The notes: generated by a model from the sequence alone, not told the origin. A stretch of 15,748 bases of DNA from an uncultured Gammaproteobacteria bacterium (GCA_913043075.1 CAJWLI010000010.1:1-15748); one strand, 5' to 3'. Shown: positions 1 to 7,360, numbered from the stretch's first letter. Made by a program: numbers and translations.

Positions 1-1031
1 CCATCTATGATCCGAGAAAAAATCGTTTTGTTGTCATCGTGAAGCATTTTGGTTGCATACTTAATGTTCTCGTCCAGATATTTCTCGTTAGTTCCACCTG
101 GATTGACAATCAGAGTGATACCTTCTCGATCAATTTGCTCTAGGCTGGAGAAGCGGTCAGCTTTCGAGCAAAGTGAAATGGGCACTTTGCCCCCAACATG
201 ATAGGGGTTAGAAAAGTATGCTTTTTTTGATCTGGCCTTGGTTATCGACACGCCACTCATGGCAATGTCGTACTTCAGTCTAGCCAAATCATCCATCAGA
301 TCAGGCCAGGATGTCTTAACAAACACAATATTAACCTTAAGCTTTTCGGCAAGCGACTTAGCTAAATCAATGTCAATTCCCCCTAGTTTTCCGCTAGACA
401 AGCTTTCAAACGAGAAAGGCGCATAATCCCCTGTGGTGCCAACTCTGAGTATTCCACTTTCGCTGATCTGTTCCAGAGAATTATTATAAAATTCCACTTC
501 CTGGAGCGCTGCCAAAATCCTATATTTTGACTTATCTGAAAGACACTCGATGTCTAGATGGCTAAAAAAAGACTCATTATTCGTGACGTGGTACGGTATC
601 TGTTTCACAATATTCTTGCCGAGGGCTTCGAGTTTTGGTCTGATAACTTGCGTTAGGTCCGGAGACTCAGGGGGACTTGTCATCTTCGCGAATTTTTCAA
701 TCCAACAAAACTGGATTTCTCTTGCCGCCTCGATCTGGGTTTGAAATATTTTACGAAGGCTCTCCTTGGTGATTCTTTGGCTTAGACCTGCTTGGATTGC
801 CAGACTGATAACTCTCTCCTCTCTCTCTATTGATTGAATCGGAATACCCTTCCTAAACTTGTAAGCGGCTACTTCTTTCATCTGGCTTAGCCGCTCGCCG
901 ATGACCTCGTATAAATTTCCGTTTGCGTACGTTTGCGAACTCAGAAGTAAAAAAACAATTCCTTTCACAAAGATGTTTAAGATTGGTTTTAAATTAGTTT
1001 TTGCTTTTGGGTTTTTCTTTTCTTTCTTCAA
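1..1031 (-). CDS. pheC: Exported chorismate mutase / cyclohexadienyl dehydratase fusion (3' end outside window)
   Basis: This is an open frame of 343 codons running off the left edge. It starts at TTG (1031-1029), whose first bases overlap the TGA stop of the upstream phosphodiesterase gene; GGAGA lies about 9 bases before it. The N-terminus is a basic stretch followed by a hydrophobic segment and a likely signal-peptidase I site after TYA (residue 36). Residues about 39-185 match secreted AroQ-gamma chorismate mutases: R47, K58 and R70 sit in the usual RL / VAxYK / RE pattern, followed by a TQIEA helix. From about residue 190 a periplasmic solute-binding fold of PheC type begins (RVGTTGDYAPF, GVSITKAR, NPGGTNEKY, HDDNKTIF). 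The inferred role is chorismate to prephenate, then decarboxylation and dehydration to phenylpyruvate, or arogenate to phenylalanine, in the periplasm. The dehydratase C-terminus, with its catalytic acid region, is not in the window. An alternative start is GTG at 968, which has no visible ribosome-binding site and would shorten the signal peptide's basic region. Confidence 0.85.
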   Translation of the reverse strand, partial: MKKEKKNPKAKTNLKPILNIFVKGIVFLLLSSQTYANGNLYEVIGERLSQMKEVAAYKFRKGIPIQSIEREERVISLAIQAGLSQRITKESLRKIFQTQIEAAREIQFCWIEKFAKMTSPPESPDLTQVIRPKLEALGKNIVKQIPYHVTNNESFFSHLDIECLSDKSKYRILAALQEVEFYNNSLEQISESGILRVGTTGDYAPFSFESLSSGKLGGIDIDLAKSLAEKLKVNIVFVKTSWPDLMDDLARLKYDIAMSGVSITKARSKKAYFSNPYHVGGKVPISLCSKADRFSSLEQIDREGITLIVNPGGTNEKYLDENIKYATKMLHDDNKTIFSRIID

Positions 1032-1735
1032 TCGTTCTTTTCTCCGGACGTTATCGCGTCTAGTAGTCGATCGGGGAAATCGGTGAAAATACCATCGACT
1101 CCTAGTGATAAAAGTTTCTTCATATCATTAGGGTCATTAACGGTATATACGAGTACTCGAAACCCCTCGAGGTGTGCTTTTTGAATGTTATCAAGAGATA
1201 CCGTTTTATATGGTAGATTTACGGACCAGCTAGAATAGTCTCTTGCAAGTTCTATCCAATCGTCACGGATTTTATCGAATAATAATCCGCGGCGGAATTT
1301 TTTGTCTACCTCGTCCAGTTCTCTGTAGTCGAAAGATGAAATTAATATAGGAGACGATAGGTGCGACTGATTGAGTAAAGTATTTAAAAGATCACATACT
1401 GGCCCAGCTGTTCCGGCGCCTTTAAGCTCTATGTTGACTCCGCATCGACCATTGATGAATGCCAATACTTCACTTAGCGTAGGAATTTTCTGGCCATTTC
1501 CTGCGTCCAACGATTCTATCTGTTTACGAGTGAGTTCAGCGATTTTTCCCGAGCCATTTGTCGTGCGATCAACGCTAGAGTCATGGATTACGAAAAGCTC
1601 TTCATCCGCAAGATGGACATCCAATTCTACGTAGTCACAACCCAGTTTAATCGCTTTCTCAAAGGAGGCGATCGTGTTTTCGGGTTCGTGTCCTTTTGCC
1701 CCTCGGTGGCCAATAGTCATGATTTGTTTCGACAT
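1028..1735 (-). CDS. ugpQ: Glycerophosphodiester phosphodiesterase (UgpQ-like)
   Basis: This 235-residue protein matches the cytoplasmic GDPD family, which hydrolyses glycerophosphodiesters to glycerol-3-phosphate and an alcohol. Visible motifs are GHRG (catalytic H10, with R11), PENT (18-21), the metal-binding VELD (E37, D39), the second catalytic His in IHD (H51) and NIELKG further on. The C-terminal half (RGLLFDKIRDDW, RVLVYTVN, GVDGIFTD) resembles UgpQ closely, and the length is normal for UgpQ (about 247). There is no signal peptide, so it is probably cytosolic. I chose ATG at 1735 because the family begins a few residues before HRG. A longer frame from TTG at 1795 would add 20 unconserved residues and overlap the dnaX start. 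Its stop overlaps the TTG start of the following fusion gene, so the two are probably co-translated. The functional link between them is unclear. Confidence 0.85.
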   Translation of the reverse strand: MSKQIMTIGHRGAKGHEPENTIASFEKAIKLGCDYVELDVHLADEELFVIHDSSVDRTTNGSGKIAELTRKQIESLDAGNGQKIPTLSEVLAFINGRCGVNIELKGAGTAGPVCDLLNTLLNQSHLSSPILISSFDYRELDEVDKKFRRGLLFDKIRDDWIELARDYSSWSVNLPYKTVSLDNIQKAHLEGFRVLVYTVNDPNDMKKLLSLGVDGIFTDFPDRLLDAITSGEKND

Positions 1736-1749
1736 AGGAGAGCTTCTGC

Positions 1750-1777
1750 TTAACTTAGATTTCTTTCCATGTACAAT
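1750..1777 (+). promoter_or_regulatory. Possible sigma70-like promoter for dnaX
   Basis: TTAACT (1750-1755) and TACAAT (1772-1777) are separated by 16 bases. The -10 matches consensus at 5 of 6 positions and the -35 at 4 of 6. Transcription would be expected to start near 1783-1785, which coincides with the preferred dnaX ATG at 1784. No ribosome-binding site precedes that ATG, so a leaderless or nearly leaderless mRNA fits. Confidence 0.4.
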
Positions 1778-1795
1778 AATCGCATGAGTTATCAA
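1768..1795 (-). promoter_or_regulatory. Possible promoter for the ugpQ-like gene
   Basis: On the minus strand TTGATA (1795-1790) is followed after 16 bases by TACATG (1773-1768). The -35 matches consensus at 5 of 6 positions but the -10 is weak. It overlaps the proposed dnaX -10 on the other strand, so the two promoters could interfere. This is inference from sequence resemblance only. Confidence 0.25.
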
Positions 1796-3481
1796 GTTTT
1801 AGCTAGAAAATATAGGCCGACGAGCTTTGCCGCTTTAAAAGGTCAAGATCACATATCGCGAGCTCTTCTAAACTCTTTAAGCAACAAGAAACTTCATCAT
1901 GCTTATCTGTTTTCCGGCACCCGAGGCGTTGGTAAGACGACCATCGCCCGTATTCTTGCTCGGTGCATGAACTGTGAGGCTGGGATAAGACCCGAACCTT
2001 GCGGTGACTGTAACAGTTGCAGGGAAATTAGTGAGGGCAGAAGCGTTGACTTGATCGAGGTGGATGCAGCTTCGAGGACTGGCGTTGATGACATGCGTGA
2101 ATTACTTGAGAACGTTCAGTATATGCCAGTCTCTGGCAGGTTCAAAGTTTACTTGATTGATGAAGTACATATGCTTTCAAAAAGTAGTTTTAATGCAATG
2201 CTAAAAACTTTAGAGGAGCCGCCAGAGCATATTAAGTTTCTATTTGCTACTACCGATCCCAAGAAAATCCCCGTCACAGTGCTTTCTCGTTGCATTCAGC
2301 TTAATCTTAAAAGCCTGCCGACCTCGGAGATAGTTGATCAACTTGCGCTTGTTTTAAAAGATGAGTCAATAAACTACGAAGAAAAGGCGCTTCGACTTCT
2401 GGCTAATGCCGCTAAGGGGAGTATGCGGGATGGTCTAAGTCTCGCGGATCAAGCTATCGCTTATGGTAAGGATTTTGTAGGCGAGGACTTCGTTCGGTCT
2501 ATGTTGGGGCTGGTTGATCCTGATCTCCTTGTCGGTCTTCTCGAAGCCATCATCAATGATGACGGCCCCCAACTTTTTTCGTTTATCGAAAGCGCAGCGT
2601 CGTTCTCGCCAGATTATTCATCACTTTTAGCTGAATTAGTTGAGTTTCTGCATCGGATTGCTGTTTATCAAGCTGTACCTTCCTCCTTTGAAAGATCCGA
2701 TACAGAAGAGATAGAGACTTTTTCAAAAATGATGGTCCCTGAAAACGTACAATTGCTCTACCAGATTGGTCTTATTGGACAAAATGATCTTCCGTTGGCA
2801 CCTAACCCAAGAATAGGGTTTGAGATGGTGATGTTGAGGATGTTGAGCTTTGCCCCTTCAAGTTTCGAGGTTGATGCTGTCTCCGACTTAAAGCCTAACC
2901 TTGAGTTTGATGATTCGGCGAGATCAGATGAATCTGCGCAAGCCAGTGCGGCGGAAAATGCGCTCCGAATTCTAAAAGATGGCGTTAAAAGTATAAAAAA
3001 AACAGACGTTGAGAAAGAATTCCAGAACAAAGGAAATCAAACTTTTAGAGAGAGCCCCGCTGCAGAAAATCATCCTCCCCTCGACAAAGTTCTTCGGCCC
3101 TCAGGTTGGCGAGCAGCGGTCGAAGCTGTCGGTATATCTGGCGTTACCAAGACGCTCGCCTTGAACTGTGAACTGAGAACTATTGACGAAGATAATTCGG
3201 TCGTTTTGATTCTTGATGAAAGGCATGCAAGTCTTCTTAGTGACGAACATGTGAGAAAAATTACTTTGGCACTAACAAAGTTTTATTCGCAGGATTATAA
3301 GGTCCTTGTAGAGTTAGGCAAAACGTTGGCAGAGACTCCCGCCGAAGAGATGGAAAGCCTTAAGAAAGCCAAAAAATTAAAAGCCTTAGAAAAAATAGAA
3401 AACGACCCAACGGTGAAGCAAGCTATAAAGGTGTTCGATGGAACTTTGGATCCTGAAAGCGTTTCGCCTATTGAAGATTAG
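1784..3481 (+). CDS. dnaX: DNA polymerase III subunits gamma/tau
   Basis: DnaX is the clamp-loader ATPase that loads the sliding clamp; its full-length tau form also ties polymerase cores and DnaB helicase together. The 565-residue product starts with the family's standard MSYQVLARK at the ATG at 1784; an in-frame ATG at 1769 would add five unconserved residues. The Walker A motif GTRGVGKT is at 45-52. The zinc site is C64, C73, C76 and C79, the same numbering as E. coli. The Walker B motif is LIDEVH (124-129) and the SRC motif is at 168-170. Domain III ends near 370. A charged linker follows, then a C-terminal domain (about 435-565, with TPAEE and LDPESVSPIE) typical of the tau region that binds polymerase alpha. 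It is shorter than E. coli tau (643), mostly through the linker. A probable internal frameshift site lies at codons 404-406. ybaB and recR follow in the classic order. Confidence 0.97.
   Translation: MSYQVLARKYRPTSFAALKGQDHISRALLNSLSNKKLHHAYLFSGTRGVGKTTIARILARCMNCEAGIRPEPCGDCNSCREISEGRSVDLIEVDAASRTGVDDMRELLENVQYMPVSGRFKVYLIDEVHMLSKSSFNAMLKTLEEPPEHIKFLFATTDPKKIPVTVLSRCIQLNLKSLPTSEIVDQLALVLKDESINYEEKALRLLANAAKGSMRDGLSLADQAIAYGKDFVGEDFVRSMLGLVDPDLLVGLLEAIINDDGPQLFSFIESAASFSPDYSSLLAELVEFLHRIAVYQAVPSSFERSDTEEIETFSKMMVPENVQLLYQIGLIGQNDLPLAPNPRIGFEMVMLRMLSFAPSSFEVDAVSDLKPNLEFDDSARSDESAQASAAENALRILKDGVKSIKKTDVEKEFQNKGNQTFRESPAAENHPPLDKVLRPSGWRAAVEAVGISGVTKTLALNCELRTIDEDNSVVLILDERHASLLSDEHVRKITLALTKFYSQDYKVLVELGKTLAETPAEEMESLKKAKKLKALEKIENDPTVKQAIKVFDGTLDPESVSPIED
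2995..3012 (+). other. Candidate dnaX -1 frameshift / slippage site producing gamma
   Basis: A run of eight A (2995-3002) sits in dnaX codons ATA AAA AAA ACA. The heptamer A AAA AAA at 2995-3001 is in the zero-frame register needed for tandem -1 slippage. After a -1 shift the ribosome would read AAC AGA CGT and then TGA at 3010-3012, giving a 409-residue product. That closely parallels the E. coli gamma form (431 residues, stop almost directly after the shift) and falls just past domain III. I see no strong downstream stem-loop and no Shine-Dalgarno-like stimulator upstream, so transcriptional slippage on the A run is an equally good mechanism. The effect is predicted from sequence, not shown. 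Confidence 0.5.
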
Positions 3482-3495
3482 AGGAGAAAACGTAG

Positions 3496-3825
3496 ATGGA
3501 TAACGGTCTTGATGGGCTCATGAAGCAGGCCAAGGAAATGCAAGAAAAGATGGAGCGGTTCCGATCCGAGGCCTCTAATAGTGAGGTAACGGGAGAGTCG
3601 GGCGCCGGTTTGGTATCTGTGCGAATGTCAGGATCGCACGATGTGAGGTCAGTGAAAATCGACAAATCATTGTTGTCGGAAGAAAAGCAGGTCTTGGAAG
3701 AAATGGTCGCCTCTGCTTTCAATGATGCTATTAGGCGGGTAGAGGAATATCACAAATCCAAGTTAGAAGAGTTTACGGGAGGAGTGCCTGTCCCTTCCGG
3801 TTTAAAATTCCCTTTTTTCAAATGA
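3496..3825 (+). CDS. ybaB: Nucleoid-associated protein, YbaB/EbfC family
   Basis: This 109-residue protein has the normal YbaB length and layout. An N-terminal amphipathic helix rich in K, Q, E and M (about residues 8-25, MKQAKEMQEKM) leads into a beta segment (GLVSVRMSG, SVKIDKSLL) and a second helix ending in EEFTGG. YbaB proteins are dimers that bind DNA without strong sequence specificity and are encoded between dnaX and recR in many bacteria, as here. GAGGAG at 3481-3486 gives a good ribosome-binding site about nine bases before the ATG. The stop overlaps the recR start (ATGA, 3822-3825). Its physiological role with RecR is not settled in the literature. Confidence 0.95.
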   Translation: MDNGLDGLMKQAKEMQEKMERFRSEASNSEVTGESGAGLVSVRMSGSHDVRSVKIDKSLLSEEKQVLEEMVASAFNDAIRRVEEYHKSKLEEFTGGVPVPSGLKFPFFK

Positions 3826-4418
3826 AGAATTTCTCGCTGTTCGATCAGACTGTAGAGGCTTTTCGTTGCCTCCCTGGGGTTGGCTCGAAAACAGCACAGC
3901 GGATGCTATTGCATTTGCTAGAGCGAGACCGAACCCGGGGCGAGCTTTTGGTTAGGTTGCTTGGCGAATCCTTAGAAAAGATCAAGAATTGCGCTCTGTG
4001 TCGAAATATTTCCGAAACGGAATTATGCGAAATTTGTCGTGATCAAAGGCGAGACAAAAGTATGCTTTGCGTAGTGGAATCGCCGTCGGATGTAATTGCC
4101 ATAGAGCAGGCGTCTGCTTTTAACGGGTTGTACTTTGTTTTGAGTGGCACTCTCTCTCCGATCGAAGGGCGTGGTGGTGAGGAAATAGGTGTTCCCGATT
4201 TGATTAAAAGATGTCAGGAGAATATATCCGAGGTTATAGTAGCTGTCTCTTCCACGGTCGAGGGAGAAGCGACCTCATTTTTTTTATTTGAGTCTCTTAG
4301 GCATTCAAATATAAAAATCTCTCGGATCGCTCAAGGGGTTCCTCGAGGAGGAGAGCTTGAATTAGTCGACGGGTTAACTTTGTCTCACGCGTTTGAAGGC
4401 AGACAAAATTTGGAGTGA
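3822..4418 (+). CDS. recR: Recombination mediator RecR
   Basis: RecR works with RecF and RecO to load RecA on single-stranded gaps coated with SSB. The 198 residues match the family length. In order there is a helix-hairpin-helix (CLPGVGSKTAQRM, about 16-28), a Cys4 zinc finger (C57, C60, C69, C72) and a Toprim domain from about 79 to 175 with the acidic E86 in VVESPSD and GTLSPIEG at 109-116. The C-terminal signature GVPRGGELE lies at 172-180. The start ATG overlaps the ybaB stop and has no ribosome-binding site of its own, so translation is probably coupled. Its own stop overlaps the GTG start of rnd. Confidence 0.97.
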   Translation: MKNFSLFDQTVEAFRCLPGVGSKTAQRMLLHLLERDRTRGELLVRLLGESLEKIKNCALCRNISETELCEICRDQRRDKSMLCVVESPSDVIAIEQASAFNGLYFVLSGTLSPIEGRGGEEIGVPDLIKRCQENISEVIVAVSSTVEGEATSFFLFESLRHSNIKISRIAQGVPRGGELELVDGLTLSHAFEGRQNLE

Positions 4419-5539
4419 GCTTGGAATATCAATATGTCACCGATGGAGTTGGGCTCGATAAGGCCATGAACATTTTTCGGAACGCGGATGTGCTTGCCTT
4501 AGACACCGAGTTTGTGAGAACTAGGACTTATTATCCAGAGTTGGGATTGCTTCAGGTCAGCGATGGCGAACATTGCTTTTTGTTTGATCCGTTAATCCTC
4601 GATTTGAATATTTTTTCTGAGATACTCCTGAATAAAAACATTACGAAAGTGCTTCATTCTTGCTCGGAAGATCTTGAAGTTTTCCAGCACGCTTTCGGAG
4701 TTTTACCAAGACCCATCTACGATACTCAGATTTCGAGCAGTTTTTTGGGTTTAGGTTTTTCTGTAAGTTACCAGACATTGGTTGAGCACTATCTTTCGCT
4801 TCGCATAGAAAAGGATCAAACGAGATCTAATTGGTTAGCAAGACCTCTCTCAAAGCGCCAGCTAGACTATGCAGCGCAGGATGTCGTTTATCTCTATGAA
4901 GTATATAAGATCCAACAATCTGCGATAAACGAGACGCATAAAGCCGACTGGATAATATCTGATCTAGAGAAAATTAGCTTTGATATCCCCACAATAACTC
5001 CAGCTGAGAACTACTATTTAAAAATAGGTAACCTTTCGAGATTTTCTAGGAGACAACTCAATCTATTAAAGCTCTTATTTGCATGGAGAGAGAAAAAAGC
5101 CAGAACTAAGAATCGTCCTAGGAATAGAATTATTGAGCAAAAAATTTTAGTGAATATTGTGAAAGAGAGGTCTATCGATGACGCAGGACTTTCGAGAGCG
5201 GGATTGCCGAACTCACAAGTTAAAAAATACGGCTCGGAATTAAGATATCTAGTATCTTTTAATGATTCATTCGAAGAAGATGAGCTTCCCCCTGAGGTTT
5301 TACGAGCTAACGTTAAAATCGATAATAAAAAGGTGCGAATGCTTCAAGGAGTTGTGGAGGATCGAGCAAAAGAGGAGGGAATTGCTTCAGAGCTACTATG
5401 TAGAAAAAAGAGCTTGGAGGCTCTTCTTAAATCAAAAGAGGTGTCAGGAGAGTATCAATTGCCTGAGTCTCTTTTAGGATGGAGAGAGGGAGTTGTCGGA
5501 AAACATCTTTTAGCTTTTTTAGAGGGCGAGGAAAAATAA
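4415..5539 (+). CDS. rnd: Ribonuclease D
   Basis: RNase D is a 3'-5' exoribonuclease that trims tRNA precursors and other structured RNAs. At 374 residues it is almost exactly E. coli size. The DEDDy exonuclease motifs are present: Exo I ALDTEF (D30, E32), Exo II HSCSEDLEVF (D86) and Exo III DYAAQD (Y152, D156). An HRDC domain follows at roughly 205-290 (LSRFSRRQLNLL, FAWREKKAR, NRPRNRI), then a charged C-terminal helical region. The GTG at 4415 overlaps the recR stop as GTGA. TTG at 4421, two codons later, has GGAG five bases ahead and is an equally possible start. It is likely part of the dnaX operon by overlap. Confidence 0.93.
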   Translation: MSLEYQYVTDGVGLDKAMNIFRNADVLALDTEFVRTRTYYPELGLLQVSDGEHCFLFDPLILDLNIFSEILLNKNITKVLHSCSEDLEVFQHAFGVLPRPIYDTQISSSFLGLGFSVSYQTLVEHYLSLRIEKDQTRSNWLARPLSKRQLDYAAQDVVYLYEVYKIQQSAINETHKADWIISDLEKISFDIPTITPAENYYLKIGNLSRFSRRQLNLLKLLFAWREKKARTKNRPRNRIIEQKILVNIVKERSIDDAGLSRAGLPNSQVKKYGSELRYLVSFNDSFEEDELPPEVLRANVKIDNKKVRMLQGVVEDRAKEEGIASELLCRKKSLEALLKSKEVSGEYQLPESLLGWREGVVGKHLLAFLEGEEK

Positions 5540-5598
5540 ACAGTTATAGTTAAATGTTTTTGGGTTTTAAGGCTTGTTTTGGTTGGAGGAGACCACAA

Positions 5599-6039
5599 TT
5601 GAGTGAGTTTTGGTCTAAGAAAAAACTTCATGAAATGAACGAAGAAGAATGGGAGTCTCTTTGCGACGGTTGTGCTAGATGCTGTCTTCACAAGTTCGAA
5701 GAGGTTCAAACAAAAAACTTCTTTTACACAAGCGTGGTGTGCAGATATCTGGATCAATCGTCTTGTTCTTGCTCTGAGTACTCCCGGAGAGAAAAATTAG
5801 TGCCAAACTGCGTAAAAATGACTTCAGCTAACTTAGAAACATTGAAATGGATGCCATCAACTTGTGCGTATCGAAAAATATCTGAAGGGAAAACGCTAGA
5901 TTGGTGGCATCATCTGATTTCCGGGTCAAGAGAAACTGTTCATGAAGCAGGGATTTCTGTTAAAGAAAAATGCGTTTCCGAGTTGTACGTCCACGAGGAT
6001 GATATAGAGGATCAAAAAGTTCATTGGGTCCATCCATGA
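5599..6039 (+). CDS. ycgN: YcgN / UPF0260 family cysteine-rich protein
   Basis: This 146-residue protein of unknown function matches E. coli YcgN along its length, including FWSKKKLHEM, EWESLCDGC, CCLHK and STCAYR. It has nine cysteines (22, 25, 28, 29, 48, 56, 58, 71, 89), with C22-x2-C25-x2-C28-C29 forming a metal-binding-like cluster; the family is often described as a putative Fe-S or zinc-binding protein. I chose the TTG at 5599 because GGAGGAG (5585-5591) stands seven bases upstream and YcgN homologues begin just before FW. The in-frame ATG at 5554 would add 15 unconserved residues and run the coding region over that ribosome-binding site. It lies 59 bases after rnd; ycgN is also near rnd in E. 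coli. The stop overlaps the next start. Confidence 0.88.
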   Translation: MSEFWSKKKLHEMNEEEWESLCDGCARCCLHKFEEVQTKNFFYTSVVCRYLDQSSCSCSEYSRREKLVPNCVKMTSANLETLKWMPSTCAYRKISEGKTLDWWHHLISGSRETVHEAGISVKEKCVSELYVHEDDIEDQKVHWVHP

Positions 6040-6356
6040 TGGATATCGAATATCAAATTGCTTGGGGCGTATACCTTGGGGCGGGGCTTATATTTTTTTC
6101 TCTTTGGTGCTGGGCTAGCCAATTTATTACTTCTAGTGTTCTGCGTGGCGTGACGCGCGCAACTCTGTTTTTTCTGATATTTCTGCCATGGAATTTGCCT
6201 GGCGAGAGTGGTTATTATGCGCCAGCAAGCCTGGTTGTTGTTTTGGAGTTTTTTATTGGGTCTGGAGATAAAATTGGAGGTGCGCTTTTTGCTCTTGCTC
6301 TTAGCATCGGAAGTGCTGCTGTATTTTTTAGTCTAAGAGGAATTTTTAAACGTTAA
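6036..6356 (+). CDS. Small integral membrane protein of unknown function
   Basis: This 106-residue protein is predominantly hydrophobic, with about four candidate membrane segments: IAWGVYLGAGLIFFSLWCW, ATLFFLIFLPW, ASLVVVLEFFIG and IGGALFALALSIGSAAVFF. It ends in a basic tail (RGIFKR). I do not recognise a functional family. The start ATG at 6036 overlaps the ycgN stop (ATGATGG); a second in-frame ATG at 6039 is the next codon, and a TTG at 6024 would only add four residues. It has no separate ribosome-binding site, so it probably depends on ycgN translation. The coding region is open and its composition fits its neighbours, so I take it as real. It appears to be the last gene of the dnaX cluster, because a promoter-like sequence follows directly. 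Confidence 0.75.
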   Translation: MMDIEYQIAWGVYLGAGLIFFSLWCWASQFITSSVLRGVTRATLFFLIFLPWNLPGESGYYAPASLVVVLEFFIGSGDKIGGALFALALSIGSAAVFFSLRGIFKR

Positions 6357-6359
6357 TGG

Positions 6360-6389
6360 TTGTGAACTTTTTAGCTGGCTCACTATAAT
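6360..6389 (+). promoter_or_regulatory. Sigma70-like promoter for the moxR-VWA-hrpA-mlaA cluster
   Basis: A perfect TATAAT at 6384-6389 follows TTGTGA (6360-6365, 4 of 6 matches) with an 18-base spacer, in the 107-base gap after the membrane-protein gene. Transcription would begin near 6396 and leave a leader of about 68 bases before the ATG at 6464. This is the clearest promoter resemblance in the window. Confidence 0.55.
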
Positions 6390-6463
6390 CTTTAAGTTTT
6401 TCACTAGCTTATTTCGCAGCCAAGCGTTATATTTTTGGCCTTTGTTATGTTGGGAATTTATCA

Positions 6464-7327
6464 ATGAAATTTTCTAGTACTTCAACCTATATCGCTACAG
6501 ATGAACTGCAGATGGCCGTGAACGCTGCTGTCCAACTTGAGCGTCCTTTGTTAATAAAAGGTGAGCCTGGAACTGGAAAGACCATGCTGGCCGAGGAAAT
6601 AGCTTCTTCGCTTGAGATGGAGCTAATATCTTGGCACATAAAATCTACTACCAAGGCACAGCAGGGGCTCTACGAATACGATGCAGTGTCTCGACTACGA
6701 GACTCTCAATTGGGCGATGATCGTGTCCACGATATAAAAAACTACATAGATAAGGGTAAGCTTTGGGAAGCGTTTGCCAGCGAAAAACGAGTGGTGCTTT
6801 TAATAGACGAGATAGATAAAGCAGATATAGAGTTTCCAAATGATTTGCTTCTTGAACTAGACCGAATGGAGTTCCATGTATACGAAACCGGGGAGACAAT
6901 AAAAGCGAAGCAACGACCCGTTGTCATTATCACCAGTAATAACGAGAAAGAATTACCAGATGCGTTTCTTAGAAGATGCTTTTTTCATTACATTCAGTTT
7001 CCTGACAGAGAAACTATGGCTGATATTGTAGAGGTGCATCACCCTAAGATCAAAAAAGACCTAGTCAAAGAGGCGATGGAGATATTTTTTGATGTAAGGA
7101 AAGTTCCAGGACTAAAGAAAAAACCCTCTACTTCAGAGCTTATTGACTGGTTGAAGCTTTTGATGGCAGACGATATTCCAGAGGAGATTCTTACAAATAG
7201 AGACACAACGAAAGCTATTCCTCCACTTTATGGTGCGTTAGTAAAGAATGAACAGGATGTGCAATTATTGGAGAGGCTTGCCTTTATGAACCGGCGACAA
7301 AGCAATACTAATTCTTCGGGCCAGTGA
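6464..7327 (+). CDS. MoxR-family AAA+ ATPase
   Basis: This 287-residue ATPase is a MoxR-type AAA+ protein. These are thought to act as chaperones that insert metals or remodel and activate client complexes with a VWA-domain partner. It shows Walker A GEPGTGKT (33-40), Walker B LLIDEID (112-118), sensor 1 TSNN (157-160) and arginine-finger candidates in FLRRC (R170, R171). The N-terminal opening KFSSTSTYIATDEL, followed by ERPLLIKGEPG, is typical of the subgroup that sits beside a VWA (CoxE-like) gene. No signal peptide is present, so it is cytosolic. GGGAA about ten bases before the ATG is a weak ribosome-binding site. The VWA gene starts 33 bases downstream. The client is unknown. Confidence 0.9.
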   Translation: MKFSSTSTYIATDELQMAVNAAVQLERPLLIKGEPGTGKTMLAEEIASSLEMELISWHIKSTTKAQQGLYEYDAVSRLRDSQLGDDRVHDIKNYIDKGKLWEAFASEKRVVLLIDEIDKADIEFPNDLLLELDRMEFHVYETGETIKAKQRPVVIITSNNEKELPDAFLRRCFFHYIQFPDRETMADIVEVHHPKIKKDLVKEAMEIFFDVRKVPGLKKKPSTSELIDWLKLLMADDIPEEILTNRDTTKAIPPLYGALVKNEQDVQLLERLAFMNRRQSNTNSSGQ

Positions 7328-7360
7328 TCACCTTAGCGTTTGCAGATATGAGAGCGAGAT

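Noticed and set aside
238..1086. Three small plus-strand open frames at the left edge
   Set aside because: The minus strand codes continuously for the chorismate mutase-dehydratase fusion across this whole stretch.
1371..1634. Plus-strand open frame opposite the phosphodiesterase gene
   Set aside because: The minus strand there encodes clear GDPD motifs, and the plus frame has no family resemblance.
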